From IMG/VR virus record IMGVR_UViG_3300042371_000472, positions 1 to 64,000 of that record: a stretch of DNA of 64,000 nucleotides; one strand, written 5' to 3'. The stretch is from a virus. Made by a program: the position numbers and the translations under genes. Under the pieces are notes generated by a model, which worked only from the letters and a program-made list of their open reading frames with translations, was not told the DNA's origin and did not search any database. Shown piece after piece: positions 6,924 to 13,174 of this stretch. Position 1 is the stretch's first letter. The number at the start of each line of letters is the position of its first letter.

Positions 6924-7604
6924 ATGCCGATTGAGTACCGTAGATTCCATACACCAGCACAAGACTCAGGTGGTAGGCGTTCACCCGCAAAAACTACCTA
7001 TTTTGCGTTTGACCCACATAGTAAGCGAGATTTGGGGTTAGTTCAGGTAGAGCACCACGACGACACCCAGTGGACTAAGAACGAACCATCAGATAAGAAA
7101 TACTACCCTAAGGATTACAACACAAATCCCGATGCTCGTGTTATTAGTCAGGGGCGTTTGTTCTCTGATTATGGTAAACCAGCACACCGTAAATTGTCCA
7201 TGATGGCTGGAACTATGGGTGGTAATAACACCACGGCAATGAGTCTCATGGCTCTTGCTCACCAGGACGCCACTGAGTCTGGTGTGCCGTTAATTCCTGA
7301 CCATTCTCTGACACGGGACAGCCACAGAGTTGTCCGCCATCTTGCAAAGTTTGGTGTTGTTGACAAACGCGATGTGCCAAAGCGAGCAACGGTACCACCA
7401 GGGCGAGTCACGCCCCTCTTTAGCAATTACATGCACGAGTATGATGGAACTGAAGGGGTAGAGGCAATTCACCCTGATGTTGTTCGTGAGGCGCGCAATA
7501 CATTGGTGGGTCGCGTACGACGCAGTAAGCAAGAGAAAGCGCCTAAGACTAAGCGCGGTCAACCGATTGAGGGACAGCAATCATTGTTTGGAGAGGACCA
7601 ATAA
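6924..7604 (+). CDS. QLxLF-tailed family protein 4 (divergent)
   Basis: The 226-residue product is a distant member of the 3389 family. TTYFAFDPHSKRDLGLVQVEH (start of the N-terminal block), GRLFSDYGKPAHRKLS in place of GEQLVMFG, and TTAMSLMALAHQDATESG...VVRHLAKFGVVDKRDVP align with the shared helical block. The C-terminus ends QQSLFGEDQ, again a QxLF-like tail. The start is placed at 6924 after the TATAAT box; an upstream start at 6897 would lie in the opposing gene. Its stop overlaps the next ATG. Function is unknown. Confidence 0.75.
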   Translation: MPIEYRRFHTPAQDSGGRRSPAKTTYFAFDPHSKRDLGLVQVEHHDDTQWTKNEPSDKKYYPKDYNTNPDARVISQGRLFSDYGKPAHRKLSMMAGTMGGNNTTAMSLMALAHQDATESGVPLIPDHSLTRDSHRVVRHLAKFGVVDKRDVPKRATVPPGRVTPLFSNYMHEYDGTEGVEAIHPDVVREARNTLVGRVRRSKQEKAPKTKRGQPIEGQQSLFGEDQ

Positions 7605-7849
7605 TGAACGATATTACAAACATTAAAGCCATCAGCATGCGGATTCTGGCAGTATTTGCCGCCTCAGCACTTGGTGTGGTTGGAGCGGGCGCTATTGCAG
7701 GTGTACCATTATGGAAAGCCTGCCTCATGGCTGGTATCGGTGGTATGTCCACAGTTATTGAAGGACTTGCGCGGGCATACATTGATGATGGTAAGTTAGA
7801 CGCTGGAGAGATCAATTCAGTGTTTGACAAGATTGAAAAGACGGAGTAA
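7604..7849 (+). CDS. Small membrane protein, holin-like
   Basis: This 81-residue protein has one long or two short hydrophobic segments (about 13-50, ILAVFAASALGVVGAGAIAG then LWKACLMAGIGGM). A soluble tail reads AYIDDGKLDAGEINSVFDKI. The tail resembles the 'DGKLT-x-x-EI-x-x-AF' ending of small actinophage membrane or holin proteins. It could be a holin, but it lies far from the endolysin (20 kb), so this is uncertain. Translation is coupled by TAATG overlaps at both ends. Confidence 0.6.
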   Translation: MNDITNIKAISMRILAVFAASALGVVGAGAIAGVPLWKACLMAGIGGMSTVIEGLARAYIDDGKLDAGEINSVFDKIEKTE

Positions 7850-8400
7850 TGCCTGCTCACGAGTACATTAATAAAGACCAAACGCTATTTCATGGAACCA
7901 GCGGACACAATGTAAAGAGCATCCTTCAGCACGGTATATCACCCTCAGGTGATGATGTAATCGCAGGTATTCCTGGCGCATACATGACTACTCGTGAGGT
8001 TGACGCCCGTGCATGGGGTGACCATGTTGTCACGACACAGCCAACTCGTGCATTGCGTATCTATGGGGATATCAATGACGATCCACATTTAGAGAATCAG
8101 CGACAAACCACTCAGGCGTTAAATGACTACCATGACTATGGTAAATCTGATCCTGAAGAATGGTTAGATGATCACGGTGGTCACTTTGACATGAGCCATT
8201 ATGGTACGGGTCATCAGGCAGTCCATAATTGGGCAAAATCTAATAAGAACACTGAGAATGTTGCTGACACACTCTCAAGTTGGGGTTATCATGGCAACCG
8301 CGATAGTATCGCCGCGTGGAGTCCAGATGCAGATGTCACCATCTACAATCCGGAGGAACACTTAAAAGTGACTGGAATTAACGGTCCATCTTTTATATAA
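7849..8400 (+). CDS. Putative ADP-ribosyltransferase (PARP/KptA-like fold)
   Basis: This 183-residue protein has the clearest ART signature in the window. LFHGTSGHNVKSILQHGISPS (about 13-33) matches the 'HGT-x-x-x-N-x-x-I-x-x-x-GI' motif of PARP and RNA 2'-phosphotransferase folds. GAYMTTREVDARAWGD (about 44-59) supplies the Tyr and helix of the H-Y-E type. A Glu near the end (NPEEHLKVTGI) is a candidate third residue. A NAD-dependent transferase acting on a host target is likely from the family but unproven. A second ART-like gene is at 1387. Start by TAATG overlap. Confidence 0.6.
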   Translation: MPAHEYINKDQTLFHGTSGHNVKSILQHGISPSGDDVIAGIPGAYMTTREVDARAWGDHVVTTQPTRALRIYGDINDDPHLENQRQTTQALNDYHDYGKSDPEEWLDDHGGHFDMSHYGTGHQAVHNWAKSNKNTENVADTLSSWGYHGNRDSIAAWSPDADVTIYNPEEHLKVTGINGPSFI

Positions 8401-8451
8401 AAAGTAACTAAAAAGTAATATAAGAAAAAACTACACAATTAGGAGAATCAC

Positions 8452-8718
8452 ATGAGTTCTAACCTTATCCGCGAGCATCTCGCAAGTATCCACGACGATC
8501 TTTTACTAATGGATGGTCTGGATGATGCCATTATCGGCACATCACAAAGAATCAATGAGCCTGTGCTCGCCGTTTATAGTTGGGAAAAGATTATTACAAT
8601 CCTGACAGAGCGCGACAATATGGACTTTGAAGACGCTGTGGAGTTTATTGAATTCAATATCCTTGGCTCTTGGGTCGGAGAAAATACCCCAATTGTTGTC
8701 ATGCCTCTTGACTGGTAG
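8452..8718 (+). CDS. Conserved phage protein, unknown
   Basis: This 88-residue acidic protein follows a pattern met in many phages and some bacteria: LDDAIIGTS (about 22-30), VYSWEKIITIL (about 41-51), DFEDAVEFIEFNILGSWVGENTP (about 57-79). The last block 'EAxEFxEFNIxGxxxGENTP' is the hallmark. No enzymatic motif is apparent and its role is not known. An AGGAG ribosome site is 7 bases before the ATG. The 51 bases upstream are A/T-rich and may contain a -10 box (TAATAT). Confidence 0.75.
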   Translation: MSSNLIREHLASIHDDLLLMDGLDDAIIGTSQRINEPVLAVYSWEKIITILTERDNMDFEDAVEFIEFNILGSWVGENTPIVVMPLDW

Positions 8719-8721
8719 AAT
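8716..8721 (+). promoter_or_regulatory. Possible -10 box for the 8746 gene
   Basis: TAGAAT overlaps the stop codon of the previous gene and lies 24 bases before an ATG with a TTGGAGG ribosome site. The context GGTAGAATAAT resembles the other -10 boxes of this cassette. Weak alone, it gains support from the repeated pattern. Confidence 0.4.
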
Positions 8722-8745
8722 AATCTCCAAAGTATTGGAGGCTAT

Positions 8746-9309
8746 ATGGCTAAGAGAAAAATACCAAAGCGTATTATTGATTGGGATGAAGTAGTCAATA
8801 CTCACGCTGGTTCTGAGGTTCAAGTTCATAAAGACTCTGGCTCATCTGGAGTTAAATACATGAAGGAACATGGTTCGCCATTATTCTCAGTATTAGCCAA
8901 AGACGATACAGGTGAACATCGGTATTTTGGATCAGTTTCTCGTTCTTCTGTTGAGTTTCCCCGTATTAGGATAGATGCAACTCAGTTAGCGGATCATTGG
9001 AACTCCACTACTGGACAAAAATCACGAAATACATTTCTTATGGGTCACCCAATTGCTATGCCCTCATCTACAGAAATGTCGCGGGCACATCGTCTTATCC
9101 TAAAAGCAGGGCAGGCTGGTACTGAGGATGATCCAACTTCTATTATCCACACCCCAAGCCAGCCAGGTCTTTGGACACCCCGACCAAGGCAAACATCAAA
9201 ACCAATACCAGGATTAGTACCTGTACCAGGCATACGGAGAACTTCACCAGTATTTGCTGAACGAGCGGGTATTGGTGATACTGGTTCATTTATGTTTAAC
9301 CCACGGTAG
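8746..9309 (+). CDS. Unknown protein
   Basis: This 187-residue basic protein is not recognised. It starts with a Lys/Arg-rich stretch (MAKRKIPKRIIDW). A segment PLFSVLAKDDTGEHRYFGSV (about 45-64) recalls the N-terminal 'AHDxxGK' block of the QLxLF family, but the helical block and tail are missing. The C-terminal third is Pro/Arg-rich and looks disordered. A ribosome site GGAGG precedes the ATG. It may be a distant, truncated relative of the neighbouring family; that is a guess. Confidence 0.65.
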   Translation: MAKRKIPKRIIDWDEVVNTHAGSEVQVHKDSGSSGVKYMKEHGSPLFSVLAKDDTGEHRYFGSVSRSSVEFPRIRIDATQLADHWNSTTGQKSRNTFLMGHPIAMPSSTEMSRAHRLILKAGQAGTEDDPTSIIHTPSQPGLWTPRPRQTSKPIPGLVPVPGIRRTSPVFAERAGIGDTGSFMFNPR

Positions 9310-9321
9310 TGATATATCGTG

Positions 9322-9327
9322 TAAAAT
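9322..9327 (+). promoter_or_regulatory. -10 box for the duplicated pair at 9358
   Basis: TAAAAT in the context GTGTAAAATAAA follows GATATATC and lies 31 bases before an ATG with a GGAGG ribosome site. It matches the cassette's other leadered promoters. Confidence 0.5.
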
Positions 9328-9357
9328 AAAACCATACCGAAACACGGAGGTTTTATA

Positions 9358-9627
9358 ATGGTAATGAATCATAGAGGACAAGACACTACAGCCCGCGTAT
9401 GGATGCATGGCGTTGAAGACATGCGCGCAGGAGCGCGTCGTGGATCAGTAACGCATGCAACTAGTGGTCGTGGTGTAAGCGAACAAGAAGCCGCTGAAAT
9501 GCAAGGCCAGTACGGAGCAGTCCCCGTAGTAAGCGGTGACCCCGAAGGTGAAGGCGACATGGCTGATCAGTGGTTGCAAGAAGCCGAAGCATCCACCATT
9601 GCTGGCAATATGGGTCGCCGCGGATGA
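9358..9627 (+). CDS. Unknown protein, first of a tandem pair
   Basis: This 89-residue protein shares with its neighbour the blocks NHRGQDTxARxWMHGVEDMR (about 4-23) and ARRGxxTxAxSxRGxSEQEAxEMQ, and an ADQWL segment near residue 69. The family is not recognised. It is hydrophilic and acidic toward the C-terminus. GGAGG lies 7 bases before the ATG; a second in-frame ATG two codons on is possible. Tandem duplication and conserved Arg/Asp-rich blocks suggest a virion- or DNA-associated accessory protein, but nothing proves it. Confidence 0.75.
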   Translation: MVMNHRGQDTTARVWMHGVEDMRAGARRGSVTHATSGRGVSEQEAAEMQGQYGAVPVVSGDPEGEGDMADQWLQEAEASTIAGNMGRRG

Positions 9628-9926
9628 CTCTTAATCACCGAGGACAGGACACGCGCGCTCGTCCGTGGATGCACGGCGTTGAAGACATGCGCGAAAACGC
9701 TCGTCGTGGTACGGCAACCTACGCATTTAGCGACCGTGGAATGAGTGAACAAGAAGCCGTTGAAATGCAAAGGATGCATGGCGTAAGCACTGTAGACCCA
9801 CTTCTTGACGATGGTGTTGAAGATTATGGCGACGCCGCTGACCAATGGTTGAGTGTTAACGACACTAGAGATAACCCCTACATTGGTGGCAGAATGCCAG
9901 ACCCACGAGTAGACAAAAAATACTAG
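9624..9926 (+). CDS. Unknown protein, second of a tandem pair
   Basis: This 100-residue paralogue of the gene before it begins at an ATGA overlap (MTLNHRGQDTRARPWMHG). An upstream in-frame start at 9570 would lie inside the first copy and is rejected. The C-terminus is longer than in copy 1 and ends in a Pro/Asp/Lys tail (MPDPRVDKKY). The conserved N-terminal 50 residues may form the functional unit. Confidence 0.75.
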   Translation: MTLNHRGQDTRARPWMHGVEDMRENARRGTATYAFSDRGMSEQEAVEMQRMHGVSTVDPLLDDGVEDYGDAADQWLSVNDTRDNPYIGGRMPDPRVDKKY

Positions 9927-9943
9927 TTATACTCGTATAACTT
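9926..9943 (+). promoter_or_regulatory. Palindromic operator/promoter
   Basis: GTTATAC (9926-9932) and GTATAAC (9935-9941) form a perfect 7-bp inverted repeat around TC, overlapping the stop codon of the previous gene. It contains TATACT (9928-9933), which could serve as a -10 box 10 bases before the ATG at 9944. The symmetry suggests a repressor site over a near-leaderless promoter. Confidence 0.5.
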
Positions 9944-10102
9944 ATGATCATCACCTATGACATCAACACCCCATATATTGGCGATGTGCGTTCTATTGCG
10001 ATGCGCCGAGCCAAGGCTGAGGGTTGGCAGAATGTCGTAGTGGTGAGCACCTATCCAGTTGGACCCAACTCGTGGTCTGTGACACTCACCGTTTCGCGTT
10101 AA
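9944..10102 (+). CDS. Small protein, unknown
   Basis: This 52-residue protein starts MIITYDINTPYIGDVRS, continues with an Arg/Lys/Ala helix (AMRRAKAEGW) and ends with a beta-rich tail (VVVVSTYPVGPNSWSVTLTV). The alternating strand-helix-strand pattern looks like a compact folded domain. No family is recognised. It lies just downstream of the palindrome at 9926 and 3 bases before the next ATG, which supports it as a real gene despite its size. Confidence 0.6.
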   Translation: MIITYDINTPYIGDVRSIAMRRAKAEGWQNVVVVSTYPVGPNSWSVTLTVSR

Positions 10103-10105
10103 GTC

Positions 10106-10384
10106 ATGTTTGCATTCGGCGTATCAGAAGTTGTACAAGCCTCAATAGTTACCGCAATTGGTGGCATATTGATTGCTTTAATTACTCAATTTACTAGGAG
10201 TAATGCCAAGGATCACGCCATCGTTCAACATAAGTTAGATCAGTTGTCTGATAAGATTATTGATACCCACACGAGCGTTACTGAAGTAAAAGTAGATGTA
10301 AAGTATCTTCGTGAGGATCAGAATCGTTTAGAGAACCGCTTTAACAAACACTTGGAGGACAGGAATGAAAAATCAGATCGCTGA
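10106..10384 (+). CDS. Membrane-anchored coiled-coil protein, holin- or spanin-like
   Basis: This 92-residue protein has one transmembrane helix (about 8-29, VVQASIVTAIGGILIALITQF). A long charged helix follows with heptad-like spacing (about 36-90), including DQLSDKIIDTHTSVTEVKVDV. The arrangement fits an inner-membrane protein with a soluble coiled coil, as in some holins and i-spanins. It overlaps the next small membrane gene by 20 bases. Position between accessory and tail-fibre genes suggests a lysis role, but the endolysin is 10 kb away. Confidence 0.6.
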   Translation: MFAFGVSEVVQASIVTAIGGILIALITQFTRSNAKDHAIVQHKLDQLSDKIIDTHTSVTEVKVDVKYLREDQNRLENRFNKHLEDRNEKSDR

Positions 10385-10547
10385 CCAGACAGGTAAGGGC
10401 GCAGTCTTAGGACTTATCGCATATTGCTTCCGCAATAATCCTGAATTCGCCGTTATCCTTATGCCCGCAGTATCCGCTGTAATGGCATGGGCGTCTACCC
10501 TTATTGGTAACCCCAACATTGCATCCTTCTTGGAAAAGAAGAAGTGA
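10365..10547 (+). CDS. Small membrane protein, holin-like
   Basis: This 60-residue product has a hydrophobic centre (about 13-47) that can form one or two transmembrane helices, and a Lys-rich end (FLEKKK). A GGAGGACAGGA ribosome site lies inside the previous gene, just ahead of the ATG. Size, charge and membrane content fit a holin or holin partner. It overlaps the GTG start of the next gene (GTGA). Confidence 0.6.
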   Translation: MKNQIADQTGKGAVLGLIAYCFRNNPEFAVILMPAVSAVMAWASTLIGNPNIASFLEKKK

Positions 10548-11821
10548 AGCGCGCCGTATTTCGGCGCATCACACAATCACTACAGTGGGCTTTAATAGCC
10601 ATCGCAATATTTCCAGTACCATCGGCTAAGGCTGATACGAACCCAATAATTACGGAAATTACCGACTTTTGGTTCTCCTACTCAGAACCAACCCAGTTTT
10701 TGGCACAAACATATCAGTCACCTGGATTTGAATCAGACCCCCAATTGTGGCTTTACAACGACGACACTGGTGAGTTAATCATTTCTAATGATGATTATAT
10801 TGGTCTTCAATCTAAGATTGACTTAGAAGTACCAGCAGGTAATTACCGCTTACGGGCAGGTACTTGTTGCTGGGAGCCTAATGTTTGGCGTGACGGCGTT
10901 GTTTGGAACATTCAATATGAGTTATCATTTAATGGCAATCCCGTAAACACAACGACTACTATTCCGGAGACGACTACAACATGGGTCCCAACTACAACAT
11001 CCACAACTTCAACGACGACGAGTACTACTATTGCCCCAACAACGAGTGTGCCTGTAACGGAAGTTCCGACCACCGAGGCAACGACAACTACGGAAGTCTC
11101 AACGACAACAAACTCCCCAACTACTACGGAGATTACGAGCACTACTGTTGCGGTTACTGTGGCTCCTTCTACAACGCCTATAACGACACAGCCTGTTGGT
11201 ACTGTGGAGGTCCCTCAAACTTCTCTGACGCCTACAACCACTTTAAGTCCCTTTTTCCCGACACCCCTGACGACATCAAGCACGAGTGCGCCCCCGATTG
11301 TTACATCTGCACCTACGACGATTCCAGAGATTCCAGAGAGTACAGAGCCACCTATAACGACCGTACCTGAAGAAGAAACAGTTATACCTGATAACCCTAC
11401 GCCTGAAGAAACTAACCAATTAGCAGATGAACTAGTTTCGTCAATTGACGAATTATCTGATGAAGAAATTACTAATCTAGTAGAATCTATTGATGTAAGT
11501 GAATTAACCGAGGAATCAATCTCCGCTGTCTTTAGCGAAGAAGTACTTAACGAACTATCCGATGAGCAGGTTACAGAACTTATTGATGCCATCGTTCCAA
11601 GTGAACTGTCTGATGAACAGGCTTCGGCTCTGTCAGAAGCACTAACAGACGCCCCTGACGATGTAAAAGAAGAATTTCAGGAACAAATTAATGTGTTCGG
11701 CGGACAATTTGATACCTATGTGCCAACGGGATCATCGGTCTCGGTAGGGGCACGGCGTGTAATAGTCGCGGCAACAGCAGTCGTATTCGCAATGCCCGCC
11801 CCAGTGACCCGAAAGCAGTAA
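10544..11821 (+). CDS. Secreted Thr-rich protein with PPC-like domain
   Basis: This 425-residue protein starts at GTG in a GTGA overlap. A signal peptide (about 1-30, hydrophobic ALIAIAIFPVPSAKA) is followed by a beta-sandwich resembling bacterial pre-peptidase C-terminal domains (about 35-125; DPQLWLYNDDTGELIISNDD, then LEVPAGNYRLRAG). A long Thr/Pro/Ser stalk (about 135-285) follows, then acidic repeats of the type ELSDE(E/Q)xxxL (about 290-380) and a hydrophobic C-terminus (VIVAATAVVFAMP). The whole looks like a stalked cell-surface or virion-surface protein. There is no LPxTG motif. The repetitive ACN codons show low complexity. Its role (adhesion, exclusion of other phages, or lysis) is open. 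Confidence 0.7.
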   Translation: MKRAVFRRITQSLQWALIAIAIFPVPSAKADTNPIITEITDFWFSYSEPTQFLAQTYQSPGFESDPQLWLYNDDTGELIISNDDYIGLQSKIDLEVPAGNYRLRAGTCCWEPNVWRDGVVWNIQYELSFNGNPVNTTTTIPETTTTWVPTTTSTTSTTTSTTIAPTTSVPVTEVPTTEATTTTEVSTTTNSPTTTEITSTTVAVTVAPSTTPITTQPVGTVEVPQTSLTPTTTLSPFFPTPLTTSSTSAPPIVTSAPTTIPEIPESTEPPITTVPEEETVIPDNPTPEETNQLADELVSSIDELSDEEITNLVESIDVSELTEESISAVFSEEVLNELSDEQVTELIDAIVPSELSDEQASALSEALTDAPDDVKEEFQEQINVFGGQFDTYVPTGSSVSVGARRVIVAATAVVFAMPAPVTRKQ

Positions 11822-11823
11822 CC

Positions 11824-11994
11824 ATGTTTAAGAAATTATGGAAAGAATCATCAGGATTGGCCTGGACCCTCGGCGGTACAGGTCTAGTCCTTATCACCCT
11901 CTCAGGCTCCACCCGTGACCTTGGTGTAGTCATTTCAGTAGTATCATTGTTATTTCATATGGCAGGAGTACTTACCCCTGATGATGACGAATGA
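11824..11994 (+). CDS. Small membrane protein
   Basis: This 56-residue protein has two predicted transmembrane segments (about 12-28, LAWTLGGTGLVLITLSG, and about 33-50, LGVVISVVSLLFHMAGVL). A basic start (MFKKLWK) and an acidic end (TPDDDE) flank them. Such an N-in hairpin fits small holins. It begins 2 bases after the previous stop. Together with 10106 and 10365 it forms a group of three small membrane genes around the secreted protein. Confidence 0.65.
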   Translation: MFKKLWKESSGLAWTLGGTGLVLITLSGSTRDLGVVISVVSLLFHMAGVLTPDDDE

Positions 11995-11996
11995 GG

Positions 11997-12008
11997 TATC
12001 ATTAGAGC
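11997..12008 (+). promoter_or_regulatory. Leaderless promoter for the fibre operon
   Basis: TATCAT (11997-12002) in the context GGTATCATTAG is followed by six bases and the ATG at 12009. There is no ribosome site. It probably starts transcription of the tail-fibre genes. Confidence 0.65.
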
Positions 12009-12746
12009 ATGACGAATCGGGCCACATATACACTTACTAAGGGTTTGCCATGGGAAAGGCTTGTCGTCGTCAAAGATCGTCGTACACGCCGTCTGGTTAG
12101 GATTACTGAGGCGCGCGGGGCTGTTAAGACTAGCGATAGTACCGTCAGCGAGTTTAATATTACCCTTACTAATAAGGGTGAGATTCTTATTGCGCTGACC
12201 GCCGAGCAGACTCGTGAACTTCCCGCAGGCGACCTTGAATTTGATGTTATTGCTACCTGCAACCGATTGGTCTATTACACAGGTCAAACGCCAACAATTA
12301 CCCAACCAGTCGTCCGCGGAACCATTTCAGTAGCAGAATCGGACGACATTACACCTTCGGAGGACTCACAGGCAATGGAGATCAGGTTCAAACAATATGT
12401 GGACTTCCGTCGCACATTCACCTGGCGCGATGCCAATGGTGACATTCTTACCGTCACAGACGCATATATGCAGGCAAAGAACGCCGCAGGCACTACGGTT
12501 CTAGACTTACGATGGTACGCCACCGCTCCCAATGAGGCTACAATTCTTGGTCTAACGGCTAACCGTCGCGGGTATATTGCACCCAAGGCTGGGGCTACCT
12601 TAGAAGTTCATATCTCTGATAAGAACAGCATTCCCGCTGGTAATCACCCGTTTGACCTGTTCGTTAAGGACTCCGCTGGGGATTGGGACAACCTCGCATC
12701 GGGAGTACTCTTCGTTCAGGAAGCGGTGTCTACGCCCCCAGCATGA
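12009..12746 (+). CDS. Baseplate/fibre adaptor with two Ig-like modules
   Basis: This 245-residue protein consists of two similar modules (about 1-110 and 118-240). Each has a YTL/FRRTF-type opening strand, a 'V-x-D-x-x-G/R-x-x-x-x-I/V-T-x-A' segment, a T-A-[EN]-x-x-[GR] turn and an 'L/I-PAG-[DN]-x-x-F-D' strand. The pattern is typical of the duplicated N-terminal domains of phage upper-baseplate or fibre-connector proteins. It is the first gene of the fibre operon, with a leaderless start. Its stop overlaps the next ATG (ATGA). Confidence 0.6.
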   Translation: MTNRATYTLTKGLPWERLVVVKDRRTRRLVRITEARGAVKTSDSTVSEFNITLTNKGEILIALTAEQTRELPAGDLEFDVIATCNRLVYYTGQTPTITQPVVRGTISVAESDDITPSEDSQAMEIRFKQYVDFRRTFTWRDANGDILTVTDAYMQAKNAAGTTVLDLRWYATAPNEATILGLTANRRGYIAPKAGATLEVHISDKNSIPAGNHPFDLFVKDSAGDWDNLASGVLFVQEAVSTPPA

Positions 12747-13168
12747 GCACTGTAGAGGTATCCAAGCCTGCGGGCACATTTATTACGGTTACCCGCACTA
12801 AGACAGACTCAGTGGTTGAAGAACCCGCTGATCGTCTGCTGGAGATACACGACCCTGGTGTGGCTGGACCCCCTAATGTCCTTACTATAGGAACGGTTAC
12901 CTCAGGTCCAGCCCCTGTGGTAACACTTACTGGTACAGCGCCGTCTCAAACTCTTAATTTTGTTCTACCAGTTGGTGGTAATTACACGCATAACCAAATA
13001 ACTTCGTCTACAACTTGGACAATTACACATAACCTTGGGTTTTTCCCTGCCGTATCCGTAGTGGATAGCGGGGGCAACTATGTGATAGGTGATGTAAACT
13101 ATGTATCACAAAACATTGTAACCGTATCATTCAACGCTTCCTTTGGTGGAAAAGCCTATTTATCGTGA
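12743..13168 (+). CDS. Tail fibre-associated protein
   Basis: The 141-residue product starts at an ATGA overlap (MSTVEVSKPAG). It ends with a domain recurring in phage fibres: WTITHNLGFFPAVSVVDSGG (about 95-114), GDVNYVSQNIVTVSFNASF, and a closing GKAYLS. This beta domain usually caps or binds fibres. A Gly/Pro-rich middle (GPPNVLTIGTVTSGP) may link it to the next fibre. It belongs to the fibre gene string. Confidence 0.7.
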   Translation: MSTVEVSKPAGTFITVTRTKTDSVVEEPADRLLEIHDPGVAGPPNVLTIGTVTSGPAPVVTLTGTAPSQTLNFVLPVGGNYTHNQITSSTTWTITHNLGFFPAVSVVDSGGNYVIGDVNYVSQNIVTVSFNASFGGKAYLS

Positions 13169-13174
13169 GGTCTC

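Noticed and set aside
10950-11260. Possible CRISPR-like repeat array
   Set aside because: The repetition is short ACN codon repetition without constant repeat length or unique spacers.
10912-11592. Val- and Ser-rich minus-strand frames opposite the Thr-rich protein
   Set aside because: They are mirror products of the repeated ACN codons and have no ribosome site.
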